Source of the DNA: Rhododendron vialii
Lineage: Eukaryota > Streptophyta > Magnoliopsida > Ericales > Ericaceae
NCBI RefSeq assembly: GCF_030253575.1
Contig: NC_080560.1
Coordinates: 10,908,501-10,972,500, forward strand
DNA length: 64,000 bases
Reading direction: 5' to 3'
The position numbers were made by a program, and so were the translations under genes. A model generated the notes under the pieces. It searched no databases. It was not told where the DNA came from and saw only the letters and a program-made list of their open reading frames with translations. Positions 47,301 to 61,945 of the stretch are shown here, in pieces (position 1 is the stretch's first letter; each line of letters starts with the position of its first letter).

Positions 47301-50300
47301 TTGTAACGTTAAATTTATGCCTTTTTGTGCATGTGCATGAATCATATCATATGCTTTCTTTAATGAGCTTTGTTTGGAATGTTTAAAACTTCAATTTTCT
47401 CTCCTGAGAAGGGGTGGGCAACAAAGAAGATAAAGATCAATTATCCCTTACAGTGCAAAAGCTACAAATGAATTCATGTACCTCCACATTTGCCACTGTA
47501 TGTCCTATTGATGGACTTGCCAACCCGGCCATTGATATTATATCTCCAGCTCCTGCACTATCAATTACAACCATGCTTGTACCCTTCTTTTTCATCAATT
47601 TCACCACCTACATATAGGAATTGTTGATTAACCCAAGTAGTGTCCTGAATATTTAAAATGGTAGAAGACACATCGTACGGGAGAATACAATATGAAAACT
47701 GTACTTCCTCAAGTTCAGGGTGAGGGGTTTGCACCTCAGAAGAGAAAACCAAGAATATTGTTGAAACTTTTGAATTCGTGTATAAGGAGATTCAGAAAGA
47801 CCAGCCATATAAATGCTCATACTTCGTAACAAGAACAGGGGCTCAACCAAAAGAGCTGACCAAGTAGATGTCATTGGGGTTCATTACTCATGCTTAAAGA
47901 TCCAAAATCTGATGTGGGACAGGTTTGTTTCGAACGTCACCATTTTACCTTGCGGTCTCACAAAGGGGTTGAGCACCAAGCACCAAACACCATACCACCC
48001 CCGCCCCCCACCTAGTAATATTTCGACAACTTCAAGACATGGTCGGGATCTCTCGCAGTTGAGTGCAGGTAAGAGGGCTAGAAGTAGCAACCATTGGGAA
48101 GCAAGATATAGGTCACTTCAGCCCATAGCTCCAAAGATCACCTACGCAAATTTCCAACAGGAGGACGGGATCCTTGAAACAGAGGGCAGGTTTACTTGGC
48201 AACCACCCTCATTACTGCAAGCTAGGAAGTAGAAAGAGTAATATATTGAAAGCCTAATGAGGTTGGCAATTTTTGTATTACAAAACTGCCAAAGTCTTTG
48301 ATGGGGTTCTTGGAAATGATTTCAACAAGTAATGCCGTATTATGCTATTCGAAAGTCCTAGACAATCAGAAAGCCAAGTGCAAGGTCATCACTTCAGTTC
48401 CATTGGTGCTGCAAGTGTTGCAGCATATGATAAGCAATACTAGTTTGCATCATGGAGTAGCATCCAAACATTTTGAAGCCAATTTCCAGAGAGAAACAAT
48501 TTCCTCATCTTTTATTATCATGAAACTGGACTTTTAACCTAGTTCAAACCCTGAACTGCAAATTTTTAACTAATATTGTTCATCACTTAGAGAACATGAC
48601 AATAGCCTGACTTTTATATTGAGCAATAGTAGTTCAAACTCAATCCAAGGGTAAGACGTCCAATACCACAGAAGTGTAATGACATTGGATGACTTTACTA
48701 CAATCAGGCAATTAGGACTACCAACCTTTCCTTCTTCAATTTTCTCAGCCCCAGAATCCGTTTTTCGAAGTCCATGTACTCGGTCACCAATACGAATAAG
48801 TCCAGAAGAAACACGACCAGTCAATATTCGCCCAAGATAGAAGTCCTTTTCCATCATAGACACCTGAAATAAACTGTCAAGCGTCGTTTTCAATGTTCCA
48901 AAGAAAAAAGTAAAACAGGGAGAGAAGGGAGCCTGGGCATTCTCCCAAGAACCTACAAGATAGCAGAACCTCCCAAAGAAGAAGGAAGACGGGGGGATTC
49001 AAAGACCCATAAGGCTATTGTCAGCTCTTGGATAGGGAAAGGAATTGTGAGGAAATAGACTAATTGAAATGGATTCACAAGAAAAATGGATTGACAAATA
49101 CATCTTTCTTCTCATTTTCCTACTCCTGCTAAAATAAACTCCACCACGTTTTCTTTAACACCGAATTCTCAAAGAGAAATGCTGGAGTATTCCAAAACAT
49201 ACACCATCCACTTCATATTATAATAATAGGTCCAAAGTGAAACAACACTAACTAACAATAAAATTTTATTCATGGTCAAAGCACGTGTAAAGGTCATCCT
49301 TGTTCCTCGTGATCAGAGGGGAAGAAGGTTCCTATTCTAACAGCAACCTCAACTATCAAAGGCAACTCAAAGTCAGATTGAGAGGAGACTCAACCCAAGT
49401 CAGGGCAACTCTATTACAATTCTTATTGTAGCAAGTGAAAATTCAAGTAGTTCAGTCATCTCATCAATGCAAGAACCTGCATCTAAAATTCATCAGGCGA
49501 GCCCAACCTTAAGTAAATAATCAAAATATTAAGAAAAGGCATGACTGCATGTGGAGATGCACTGTAGCGTGGACCAGACACCAGAGCCCCACCTTAAGCC
49601 AATAATCGAAATATTCAGAAAAGCCATGACTGTGCATGGGTGTGTGTTTGCAACTTTGCACAGTTACACATATATTACGAATGTAGCTTGAAATCCATAT
49701 CTACTACCAACCATCATCTGGAACGGTGCATCAAGGCTTGCTGTTGGCGGTGGGACATGTCGTACAATTGCATCAAGCAAATCTGCCATATTCTTTGCAT
49801 CATCCGAAGGGGTTTTTGTGAAGGTCGACGAAGCCCATCCCTCTTTAGCAGAAGCATAAAGAACAGGAAAATCTAGTTGCTCCTCTGAAATAAATAGTAA
49901 TAGTGGTTATTTAAGTAGAGTAAGACTTAGCTCAAAAAAAAAAGGTCGAGCAAATGATGGCACAGAAGTTTCCACAGAATATATATTGCACCTGTAGCAC
50001 CAAGATTCGCAAAAAGATCAAAAACCAGACTCTCAACTTCATCACACCTTTCCTCAGAGACTGCATGAAAGGTTAAACATGAGAGATGTAGATGTAGGAG
50101 CAATGATCATATGACCTAATAACATTCAGACTAAGGAATAAAGTACGTTCTTGCATCAGCCACCCACTCAGGTTGAAAAAGCAACACTTACTCCATACCA
50201 AGTAGTATAAGCACTTGGACGAATGAGAGAACCAAAACTCTGGATTCTCCTCCCTCTTAGCTATTCATTGTTCCATATTTTCCTCTCTTTTCTCAGTACT

Positions 50301-53300
50301 GTTATTGACTTTGTAAGTTTGTATAGTACCCAGTACTTGAAAGAACAAACAAAACTTATTGAGATGCACATCTAAATAGTAAGTTCCAAACATTTACACT
50401 AGTCTGGAAAATGTTCCTAGAACTTCAACTTCCCAACACAAGGAAAAGAGTGTCCTTGTCCCAATTATCTGTTTGTGCATCCAGAAGTAGGATGGACCCA
50501 CACAAAATGGCTTCAGTTCTAGGATGCTCATACTAGAAAATGATAACTGGAAGTCATATTTAGGCAAAGGACAATATTCAACCACACAGTTACAACAACG
50601 AAGCCACTAAAGCAAGCAAAGCTGTCATGACATCAATTAGAATAATGGCCAAACAAAACTCGACTCGTGTCCATTTTTTTATTTTTAAGTTTTTTTGATA
50701 ACTCAAGTGTCCGGCCCAGCTTACGCGCACCTCGACTGATCCTGGGACTCAATCCCACCGCTTACTTGTGGGGGATTGAGACAAGTTTGATCTTAGTTGC
50801 AGGGAGCTTCTAAAGTGGTGCCACTCCCATCTTAGGAGCGCACTCCTGTGCCCCCAACTAATGATCTTGACGAGAGCCCACTCCATTGAGATGGAAGCAC
50901 GCTCCATACAAAGATGGGAGCCTTTGCGCAATCCTAGTATAAAAAAGCATGGATTTACCACTTGGTTTTATAGATTGGTCTCTGATAAACTTATATATAT
51001 AGCCCAAGTCATGATATCTTGAAAAGAAAACCATATATTGTAACACTAGCCCATTTCTCACACTTATGTTATGGTGCATTTGGCACATATTTGTATTCCC
51101 TAAAATGACCGTACTTTTAAAGTGTATATTCTATGCTATATTATTTTCATCATATATGTACACGTTTGGTTCACGATCCCAACCTTAGGAGCTTCTATAT
51201 TCCCACGCTCCCCTGCCCCCGCTTCGTGCAACTAAGAGTTTGATGCTCAACATCTTATCATCTAATGAACTTGATCAAGTTTTCTCACATACAAGTGCCA
51301 CATCCCTAAGATGTCTAAATTCATACTCCTCAAAATAAGAAATTGAAGTTTACTGACAAGTGACAAGTCAAGTCACTATCACAAAAATAAAAAATACAAC
51401 TAGAGCTAATTATAGTGAACTCCACTGAGGTTTCTGCCCATTGAAGAGACCTCCCTTGAGGTTTTCAAAATATCACTTCACTCCATTGCTTTACCTACCA
51501 AAACCTAGATTTTCCCCTCCCTTATTTTTTCCATAGCAGCGCTCAATTTAACAATTAAATGACAACACGACCCATATTTTTCCTCCTTGGATCTCATCCC
51601 AATTCTAAGGTTAACAAATAATCCGATGAGATAACATCCTAAATCTCTATAACCAAACAATGCAGAAAATTCTGAATCATGCATATGTTATCCACCATCC
51701 CTTCCAACCCACTCTACTCCCTCTCTTCAATTCCTTCATCTCCCCAGCCCCCATTACCATCCACCCTCCAAAACTACAAAACTCAGAACCCCTCCCCTTC
51801 CCACCTCAGTCCTCTGTCTTTCAAGTTCTGCCCTCTGCTTTTCTCTCTCGACCCCCGTGCGAATTGCGACCCACCTACACCATCGTCCACCCATTTCAGA
51901 ACGTAATACAATGCAATGGGCAATATGCACTAAATGTGACCACCATTTGTATGCTTTTGAAATAGGGCATCAAACATTGAATGGAATGCATCCGCGTTTA
52001 GATATGCTAATCCAAACATACATAATACAACACACGTCAACAAGAGGTCATACCTGCAGGTCTGTCCACTTTGTTTAGAAGAAGAATAGGACGTAAACCA
52101 TATTTTAAGGCTTTAGCAAGTACAAACTTTGTCTGGGCAAGCGGACCTTCACCAGCATCTACAACCAAAATGGCTCCCTCAACCATCCCAACTACACGCT
52201 CAACCTATCAGCCAAATCATCAAAACAAAAAATTACATGAATCATAAAGATGCTAACAATAAAATCAATAAATACATAAGGGCCTCTTTGTCTGTTTTGA
52301 CCATATCAATTGTAAACATCCAAAAAATTTAAGAAGTTAACCTTTCTACATCAAAAACTTATTCTTCTTCTAAAACAAATAATCAGATATTCCAAACCAT
52401 AGGACACTGGCACAATGCTGAGATAATTCATTTGATCCATTGTGCTTTTTGAGTTTTTTCAACATTCCAGTGCCTCAGTTTACTAAAGAGCTATGCAATA
52501 AAAGAAATCAAGAAGAAATGTACTTCACCACCGAAATCAGCATGTCCAGGTGTATCAACCATGTTAAGCTCATTTTCCTTCCACGAAATAGACGTAACCT
52601 GCAATAAATTGTCAGGAAATCAGCTCCAATCTCGTCCTTCTATATTACCCCAACTATAAAGCAATCACCAAAATGTCACTTTCCCACTTTCCTATTTACC
52701 GGAAGTCGGGCACCCACTCCCTAAATACGTCAGGTGTGGGAGTGGGTAGTTGAGCTTGAGTGGTTTTACTACTTTCCCCAACAGTTAACTCATGCTATAA
52801 CAAAGGTAGTATTAAATTTTATTTTACTTTTTATGTTTGGTAATGCAGGGTGTCCCGGGCCAACTTGCGTGCACCTCTGACTATTCTCTACAGACCTCCC
52901 ACAGCCGTTTCACATGCTTACGCGTGGGGTAAGGTGGCCCCAAGAGTTGCTAGCCCCAAGAGTTGCTAGTGAGGGGAATCGAACCTAATAACTTAGAAGG
53001 GAGCAAACTCTTAAGTCCCAAGCTAAGACCATCAGGCCAATCCCTTGGGGTTATAGTAGTAGTAAAATTTTGTTTTCTATTAAGACAATGCTAGAAATCA
53101 TTTCGCGACACAGCTTCAAACATTTGTTCACACCATTTACTGTTCTCCCTTTCTCTAACTTCGTGTCCTATTTATGTTTCGTCAAATAATTTCCGGACTC
53201 CACTTTCTATAAACGCACTCCAAAATTCGACTTCCGTGCTTACAATTACATGCAACACAGGCACTAAAACACAATATTTCGAAGTGCAATTACAATACTT

Positions 53301-53474
53301 TCGTTTTTCCTTCATTTTATCAGCAACCAAACAGTAGATTAGGGTTTAACAGCGAAAAAACCTCGAACCTTGGAAGCGATAGTGATGCCGCGCTCACGCT
53401 CGAGGCTGATGGAATCGAGGGCGCGTTCGTGGGCGATGTCTTCGCCGCATTGGCGGAGGAGGCGGTCCATGAGT

Positions 53475-53505
<31 letters not shown>

Positions 53506-53710
53506 CAGCCACGTTGCGGAGGCGGCTGGGGTCCAGCGCGCCGCCGGGAGCCGTGGCGGGCGCGGGGGCCGTCGCGGCGGACGAGAAGGCGCGGCGGGCA
53601 TAGGCATAGGGTTTGGGAGTGGCGGTGGATTTAGTGGAGTAGTAGTAGGTGGAGGTGGATAGGGATTTTCTGGTGGTAGACCAGAGAGACCGGAGCAAGG
53701 GACCGGCCAT
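38316..53710 (-). CDS. TYPA: TypA/BipA-type translational GTPase, probably mitochondrial, 19 exons, 672 aa
   Basis: Exons (5' to 3'): 53369-53710, 52524-52598, 52054-52204, 49992-50060, 49712-49884, 48726-48863, 47482-47607, 46688-46786, 44896-45016, 44661-44724, 42879-42933, 42678-42802, 41059-41132, 39732-39781, 39395-39481, 38908-38958, 38749-38832, 38552-38602, 38316-38399; they sum to 2019 bp in one frame with GT-AG junctions. GTPase motifs: AHVDHGKTT (71-79), [10 protein letters not shown] (switch I), DTPGHADF (129-136), NKVD (183-186). The C-terminal TypA domains follow ([50 protein letters not shown]). BipA/TypA GTPases bind ribosomes and aid assembly or stress translation. The first 60 residues are Ser/Thr/Arg/Ala-rich, as in mitochondrial presequences, and the protein resembles the non-plastid plant paralogue. 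Introns hold a SINE, a Stowaway MITE and repeats. Confidence 0.95.
40032..40076 (+). mobile_element. 45-bp retroposon fragment with a 15-bp TSD (TypA intron)
   Basis: The segment with ACCGAGCCTTATGTCCCAAT and CACTTGGGATCGGC is bracketed by ACATAATTGAACAAT at 40017-40031 and 40077-40091. Its sequence resembles the conserved 3' portion of a widespread plant SINE group (GAGCCTTAGTCCCAA...TTGGGGTCGGC). No poly(A) is visible. Confidence 0.75.
40315..40540. repeat. Local repeats in a TypA intron
   Basis: TGTAAATGTTATGCCCGTTATGAA-type units recur at about 40320, 40432 and 40460, and ATTTCAGTTCAGGCTGTAAA at 40372 and 40501 with the following CAAGATTTCACATGGATTTT. This is a small nested duplication. 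Confidence 0.75.
43627..43960. mobile_element. Stowaway-like MITE in a TypA intron
   Basis: A 334-bp element in the intron between exons 10 and 11, with ends CTCCCTCCATCCCAATTTGT and ACAAAGTGGGACGGAGGGAG inverted and flanked by TA (43625-43626, 43961-43962). No coding content. Confidence 0.85.
50688..50790 (-). mobile_element. SINE 3' fragment in a TypA intron
   Basis: On the minus strand it reads GCGCGTAAGCTGGGCCGGAC, ACTTGAGTTATCAAAAAAAC, the family tail seen at 17209 and 52830. The related ATTGAGACAAGTTTGATCTT and GGAGCGCACTCCTGTGCCCC stretches to the right are repeat-like too. Confidence 0.55.
52830..53049 (-). mobile_element. SINE in TypA intron 1
   Basis: The minus strand starts CCCCAAGGGATTGGCCTGAT (A-box-like GATGGTCTTAGCTTGG), has a B-box AGGTTCGATTCCCC, and ends GTTGGCCCGGGACACCC. 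A degenerate flanking duplication (GTAGTATTAAATTTTATTTT at about 52807; GTAGTAGTAAAATTTTGTTT at about 53057) fits an old insertion. It is the most complete minus-strand member of the family. Confidence 0.7.
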
Positions 53711-53924
53711 TTTTTTTGGAAGAGAAATGGCGGTTTGGTTTGGTTTGGTTGTGGTGTGTTTCAGCTCCGATGGAGCGACGTAAGTGGAGTCGAACAAGCG
53801 AAAGGGTTATAGCTTTATAGGGTTTATGGTCCAAGTCCAACGTCATAAAAGACTAGTCCAACCATTAGTTAGGTAATTCTTCAAAAATCTCCACATCTAC
53901 ACGGGTCATGTGACTTTGGCCTTA

Positions 53925-55312
53925 TTTCAGAACGAATTTTAAATATTTATTTTTTAATAAAGTAATTTCAAGCTTAAAATAATAGACTTAATAAAATCTA
54001 AAAATATGCAATATGGATATTTTTGAAAGATCTTATAAAAGGTGAAAAAAATCAAAAAATTATTTTTATTTACATTATTTTTTAATTTAAAAATATGAAA
54101 TAAAATACTTATTTTTCAAAAATATATTCTGGAACAGGCTCTTAGGTCTAACCCATAGGCCCACTGTTTTTTTGCTGCCCAAAGACTTGTTTGTTTGAAA
54201 GACTCAAATTTTCTACGCAGAGTCTTCAATAAATTTTCTTTATCTATCTATCTCCACCTATTATTTTTAAAAACCTCCCTCAAAATCCAAACCGAGTACA
54301 AGTGGTTGGTTGGTTACTTGGAGTTGGACTTTCTAGTTCAATATCCAAGCTTCCAGTCTCCATAAATGGTTATTAAGATTAATTACATTTTTCCGAGCTT
54401 GTTTATTTGGAGGACTTATATGTCCGAATCAGTTCATGCGCACATTGAATAATCTTAAGGCACAATCTCATTGCCCAATTGCGGGAGACTCCAAAAACAT
54501 TATATTTATGGTTACAAACGAACCGTGCTGCTCGCCAAACACACGAGGTAGCCTATATTGTTCAAACAATTTCGCAAGTTTTACTTCTACGAATGTAACC
54601 TTATAAACTTATTCCATAACAGGTTTTAAGTACTTATTTTTTAATAAGGTAATTTCAATCTCAACATAATAGGTTTAATAAAATCTAAAAATATGCAATA
54701 TGGATATTTTTGAAAAATCTTGATGAGATCTTTTATAAGGTGAAAAAAATCAAAAAATTATTTTTTATTTACATTATTTTTGAGTTTGAAAATGTGAAAT
54801 AAATACTTATTTTTTAAGAAAGTGTTCTGGAACGGGCTTTTAGGTCTAACCCATAGGCCGACTGTTTTTTTGCTGCCCAAAGACTTGTTTGTTTGGGAGA
54901 CTCAAATTTTCTGCGCAGGGTCCTCAATAATTTTTTTTTATCTATTTATCTCCACTTATTACTTTTAAAAACCTCTCTCAAAATCCAAACCGAGTTGGTT
55001 ACATGGAGTCGGACTTTCTAGTTCAATATTCAAGCTTCCAGTCTCCATAAATGGTTATTAAGATTAATTACGTTTTTCCGTGCTTGTTTATTTGGAAGAC
55101 TTACATGTCCGAATCAGTTCATGCGCACATTGAATAATCTTAAGGCACAATCTCATTGCCCAATTGCGGGAGACTCCACAAACATTATATTTATAGTTAC
55201 AAACGAACCGTGCTGCTCGCCAGACACATGAGGTAGCCTATATTGCTCGAACGAATTCGCAAGTTTTACTTCTACGAATGTAACCTTATAAACCTATTCC
55301 AGACGATCTATT
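53925..55312. repeat. Tandem duplication of about 690 bp between TypA and ROP
   Basis: Copy 1 (about 53930-54617) and copy 2 (about 54618-55312) share long stretches such as TTTTTTTGCTGCCCAAAGAC, TTCCAGTCTCCATAAATGGT, GTCCGAATCAGTTCATGCGC and ACCGTGCTGCTCGCC, with scattered substitutions and indels. Each copy starts with the AT-rich MITE type also seen at 16042. The duplication is noncoding and separates the TypA 5' end from the ROP 3' end. Confidence 0.85.
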
Positions 55313-55624
55313 CTGCTATAGTATATTTTTTCGAATTTTGGTTCAACAACACTAATCCAAAAACCCGAAAACAAAGAGAGAGAACGAACAAGCAACAGAA
55401 GTAAGAACAAACATTAGAGGAGAATAAAGTCTGTAATTCCTCAAGGAGTATAAATGAACAATATTATTATTATTACAAATAAAAATGATGGTTAATGAAA
55501 AGGTAACCAAATTGGAAGAGGAAAAAATCATTACATATTTTTTAAGTTTGCCACAATACCTCAAATACGATTTTCACTCATTGATACAATTTAGGTCGAT
55601 TTTTAACATTTATAAATTGAGTTA

Positions 55625-57862
<2,238 letters not shown>

Positions 57863-58413
57863 TGTTGGGACAAAAGTTAAGATGATGAGATTCGAAGACT
57901 TTGAAGCGTATCTAAAGACACTATCTTTAGAACGTAATTTGCCCCCACTCGATAGAGTTTGTTGTTGGGTTCAGGCAAAGTCGTCCCCAGGATTCAACAA
58001 AGCCTTAGGGTGAAGACTTGCAACCAACAAAATTGAAAGACTTCCAAGAAACCCTTTTTTCTACTGTAACTATTATGAGAGAGATGATATCTTTTGTGGA
58101 GCAGTAAAAAACGTTGGGGTGGAGGAGTTTATATTGATACATAAGTGCTCTTTGGGAAAGGTTACAACTCTTGAAAGAATCACATCACTTGGAAGAGTAA
58201 TCACACCCTTTCATTTAAGCAACGCACCCCTGGAGCAATTAGTTTCTCTTCACACCCATTCGTTTAAAAGACATCCATTCGTTCAATTAAAATCGGACCG
58301 TTGATCAGGCGCTCCAACTCCAACAGTTTTAGACTGTTGATTTTTGTTAACGAACCGGAACCACGCGATGTGTACGAAGTGTATAATCAAACATGAGACA
58401 AAATGTCTCAACA
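57863..58413 (-). repeat. 3' LTR of the copia element
   Basis: Plus-strand ends TGTTGGGACA and TGTCTCAACA. It contains a TATAAA on the minus strand (58128-58133), so a transcript starting here would run toward ROP. It differs from the other LTR at two bases noted by eye (a C/T in AGAAACCC/AGAAATCC and a T/C in TAGACTG/TAGACCG). Confidence 0.95.
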
Positions 58414-58426
58414 ATCCCCCACTTTG
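58414..58426 (-). promoter_or_regulatory. Polypurine tract
   Basis: The minus strand reads AAAGTGGGGGAT immediately before the 3' LTR, the expected priming site for plus-strand DNA synthesis. Confidence 0.85.
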
Positions 58427-58960
58427 ATTATAACAGTAAATCTCTCAATCACAACAGAAACAATATTATTATGAATACAAGAAGGTGTTTTATAACTTAA
58501 ACCTTCAATTAGTACAAGTACATCAAAGTTTCAACAAAGTCATTGGTGGCCTGAGCTTTAAACCAAGTACTCTTAAAATGGTAAAACCGGACATACCATA
58601 CACATAACAACATTCTGTATACAAGGATTTCTAAAACTGCTTTAGCACTATTATGGCCATGTGCTAACTCCTGGTTTAATGAATGATCCAAAGAGCAAAC
58701 CTAAACTCTCGTGAGAAGCGGCACCACTCCGACGTTCATATAGGTGAAGTCCCTTACATGCCTCCATTACCAAACATTTTAGACTTCATTAAGAATGTAA
58801 TTCAACCTTTTTTTTTTCTTCTATAATGGACAACACTGATTCTCCCTTCGTCTTCTTTTCCTTCCTTTGTGTTTGAGTGGAGCCAAAGTTCCGAATCAAT
58901 GTTACTTGATCACTTTTCAACAACTTGTTCTTACCCATTAAACCTGTGACTAGAGGCTAT
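58427..58960 (-). other. 3' noncoding region of the copia element
   Basis: About 530 bases between the pol stop codon and the polypurine tract contain no domain I recognise. This is longer than in compact copia elements. Confidence 0.6.
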
Positions 58961-61945
58961 CTAGTTTTGGGTTGGGTTACCATTGTCGGTGATCTTTTGA
59001 AAAAGTTTTAGCCCCATCTCCCTGGTCGTAGACCACACCAATTCTCTTGAAAGCGCTTTGGTGAAAGGATCTGCCAAGTTTTTGCTTGACCTTACATATA
59101 TTATTGTGATCACGCCGTCTCGTATCAATTGTCTCACAAAATCATGTCTTAGACTTATGTGTCTAGACTTGCCATTGTAAGTACTACTGTAAGCTCTTGA
59201 CAAAGTTGCCTCACTATCACAGTGAATACTTATTGGCGGCATCGGATTAGGCCACAACTTAATATCTAACAATAAGTTCCTAATCCATTCGGCCTCCTTG
59301 CCTGTTGCCGCTAATGCTATGAATTCAGACTCCATAGTCGAATGGGATATACAAGTCTGCTTCTTAGATGCCCATGAGATAGCACCCCCACCAAGAAGAA
59401 ACACCCACCCTGAAGTAGATTTATTATCTCCTTGACTAGTAATCCAACTAGCATCGGTATATCCCTCAAGCGCAGCCGGGAAACTATGATAAAATAGCCC
59501 AAGTCCTATGGTTTTCTTGAGATAACCAAAGACTCTAACGACTGCCGTCCAGTGTTCTCCACTTGGATTACTAGTATAACGACTCAATTTGCACACAGCA
59601 AAAGCAATATCCGGTCTAGTACAATGCATTAGATACATCAAAGTACCGATCGCACTAGCATACTCAAGCTGTGCAATTGCTCTACCGGAATTTTTTGTCA
59701 ATTTAATACTTGAGTCAAAAGGTGTATTAAAATCTTTTAAACCGAGATGCTTAAATTTAAGAAGCATCTTATCAATGTAGTGCTCCTGACACAAAGCGTA
59801 GCCCCCACTATGCTTTCTCACTTTAATACCCAAGATAGTATCAACTTCTCCAAGATCTTTCATCTTAAAACTTGAAGCTAGATACTTCTTGGTTTCCAGA
59901 ATTCCAACCATGTTCGTGCCTATGATGAGCATATCATCAACATACAAACATACGAGCACACCATAGTTTTTGGTAAACTTGGAGTAGATGCATTTATCAG
60001 CACTATTATGAGTAAAACCAAATGCCAAAATGCATGAATCAAACTTCTGATGCCACTGTTTAGGTGCCTGCTTCAGACCATATAAAGACTTAGTTAACTT
60101 ACACACTTTTCTTTCATTTCCAGGAAGGACAAATCCTTCGGGTTGATCCATATAAACCTCCTCATCTATATCACCATTCAAAAATGCAGTTTTCACATCC
60201 ATTTGATGAATTTGCAAGTGATATATAGAGGCCAATGCCATAAGAATTCTTATAGAAGTAATTCTAGCAACAGGAGCATATGTGTCAAAATAATCAACAC
60301 CCTCCTTATGTCTAAATCCTTTGGCTACTAGTCTTGCTTTGAAAGTATGTACTGTGTTATCAGTATTATACTTTCTTCGAAAAACCCATTTGCAACCAAT
60401 AGACTTTGAACCTAGTGGTAGATCAACTAATTTCCAAGTACCATTAGACAAAAGTGAATCCATCTCATCATTGATGGCTTCTTTCCAAAATGCAGCATCT
60501 CTAGAACTAATGGCCTCTGTAAACGTCTTGGGGTCAGCCTCAATTTGTAACACCATGGGGATTTTATTTGTTACCACTTCTCTATCTCCTTCTACTAAAA
60601 AGATAATAGATTGAGATGAGATATGATTTGGATCTAGGCCTTTTTCTTTTCTTTGCCTTGTACTTCTTCTTGGCTCTTCATTGAGCACGTGTCGTTTGAC
60701 ACCGTTCTGTGGTTCTACTTCTTGATTAGGGCTAGAACCAAAATTCTCAGTCACCACACTCTTAGAATCTGCTCGAAATTTATTCTCAAAAAATTCCACA
60801 TCACGAGATTCTACTATTGTGTTAGACTCGAGATCAAGAAGTCTATAGGCTTTGCTATGTTCAGCATACCCAACGAAAATACTTTTCATTGCTCTAGGAC
60901 CTAATTTGGTCCTCTTAGGATCTGGAACCCTATAATATGCCAAACACCCCCACACTTTAAGGTATGACAAATTAGGCTTTCGCCCTTTCCATAACTCATA
61001 TGGACAGAGATTAGTTTTCCTTGAAATGATTCTATTGTGTAAATAACAAGCAGTGTATAAAGCTTCACCCCACAAATATAAAGGAGCATTAGCATGCACA
61101 ATCATACAATTTGCCATTTCTGTAAGCGTGCGGTTTTTCCTTTCGGCTAAACCGTTTTGCTGTGGTGAGTAAGGTGCAGTTTTTTGATGTATAATACCAT
61201 GCGTTTCACAAAAATCATCAAACTCATGAGGAAAATATTCCATGCCTCTATCACTCCTTAAGACTTTTATTTTCTTGTTCAACTGATTTTCAACTTCATT
61301 TTTATAAGCCTGAAACTTGTTGAAAACTTCATCTTTTGTTCTTAAAAGATAAACAAAAGTGAACTTTGAAAAATCATCTACAAAAGTGGCAAAATATCTT
61401 TTCCCTCCACGAGTTAAAACTCCATTCAATTCACATATATCTGAATGAATCAGATTTAGAATTTCAGAATTCCTTTGAACACTAGGAAAAGATTTCTTAG
61501 CTATTTTTGCCTTAGCACAAATTTCACACTTATCGCAAACATTATCATGGTAATTGATCAAACCAAATCTGCTCATGTTTTTGATGGACCGAAAATTTAA
61601 ATGTGCTAATCTATTATGCCATAATGAAAAAGACTCAACAATATAAGAAGAAGCTGTGTTATTCTCATTGATACTCAACTTAAACATCCCATTACAACCA
61701 TACCCCTTTCCAACAAACATCCCATTCTTAGTAAGGATTAACTTGTCGGATTCAAAAACAACCCAAAAGCCTTTCTTACAAACGAGATCAACAGAAACTA
61801 AATTCTTTCTCATATCCGGAACATGAAGAACATTCAGCAAAGTCAGCATTTTTCCAGATGTGAAGTTCAATTCAGCACTGCCTTTTCCAGCAACCTTGGC
61901 GCAATCATGGTTTCCCATTTGCACTTCTTGACCATCCAGTTTTTT
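58961..61945 (-). CDS. Copia pol: integrase, reverse transcriptase, RNase H
   Basis: An uninterrupted frame (open from 62002 to the stop at 58961, 1013 codons if counted from its first ATG) carrying the pre-integrase zinc finger (HNRLAHLN...[11 protein letters not shown]), the integrase core with DSD/E-type residues ([35 protein letters not shown]), the copia reverse transcriptase ([28 protein letters not shown], the catalytic YVDDMLI) and RNase H ([22 protein letters not shown]). It lacks its own credible start and is reached from gag-protease only across a +1-type frame change near 61940-61945. All catalytic motifs I can check are present, so the enzyme segment itself looks functional. Confidence 0.93.
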   Translation of the reverse strand, partial: KKLDGQEVQMGNHDCAKVAGKGSAELNFTSGKMLTLLNVLHVPDMRKNLVSVDLVCKKGFWVVFESDKLILTKNGMFVGKGYGCNGMFKLSINENNTASSYIVESFSLWHNRLAHLNFRSIKNMSRFGLINYHDNVCDKCEICAKAKIAKKSFPSVQRNSEILNLIHSDICELNGVLTRGGKRYFATFVDDFSKFTFVYLLRTKDEVFNKFQAYKNEVENQLNKKIKVLRSDRGMEYFPHEFDDFCETHGIIHQKTAPYSPQQNGLAERKNRTLTEMANCMIVHANAPLYLWGEALYTACYLHNRIISRKTNLCPYELWKGRKPNLSYLKVWGCLAYYRVPDPKRTKLGPRAMKSIFVGYAEHSKAYRLLDLESNTIVESRDVEFFENKFRADSKSVVTENFGSSPNQEVEPQNGVKRHVLNEEPRRSTRQRKEKGLDPNHISSQSIIFLVEGDREVVTNKIPMVLQIEADPKTFTEAISSRDAAFWKEAINDEMDSLLSNGTWKLVDLPLGSKSIGCKWVFRRKYNTDNTVHTFKARLVAKGFRHKEGVDYFDTYAPVARITSIRILMALASIYHLQIHQMDVKTAFLNGDIDEEVYMDQPEGFVLPGNERKVCKLTKSLYGLKQAPKQWHQKFDSCILAFGFTHNSADKCIYSKFTKNYGVLVCLYVDDMLIIGTNMVGILETKKYLASSFKMKDLGEVDTILGIKVRKHSGGYALCQEHYIDKMLLKFKHLGLKDFNTPFDSSIKLTKNSGRAIAQLEYASAIGTLMYLMHCTRPDIAFAVCKLSRYTSNPSGEHWTAVVRVFGYLKKTIGLGLFYHSFPAALEGYTDASWITSQGDNKSTSGWVFLLGGGAISWASKKQTCISHSTMESEFIALAATGKEAEWIRNLLLDIKLWPNPMPPISIHCDSEATLSRAYSSTYNGKSRHISLRHDFVRQLIRDGVITIIYVRSSKNLADPFTKALSRELVWSTTREMGLKLFQKITDNGNPTQN

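Noticed and set aside
58119..58304. An identical 61-codon frame in both LTRs (also 63170-63355)
   Set aside because: It runs opposite to the element and is identical only because LTRs are copies; no start context or domain.
61940..61945. Canonical -1 ribosomal slippery site between gag-protease and pol
   Set aside because: The frame change needed is +1 (or -2), and the A AAA AAC heptamer is not in the zero-frame register required for -1 slippage.
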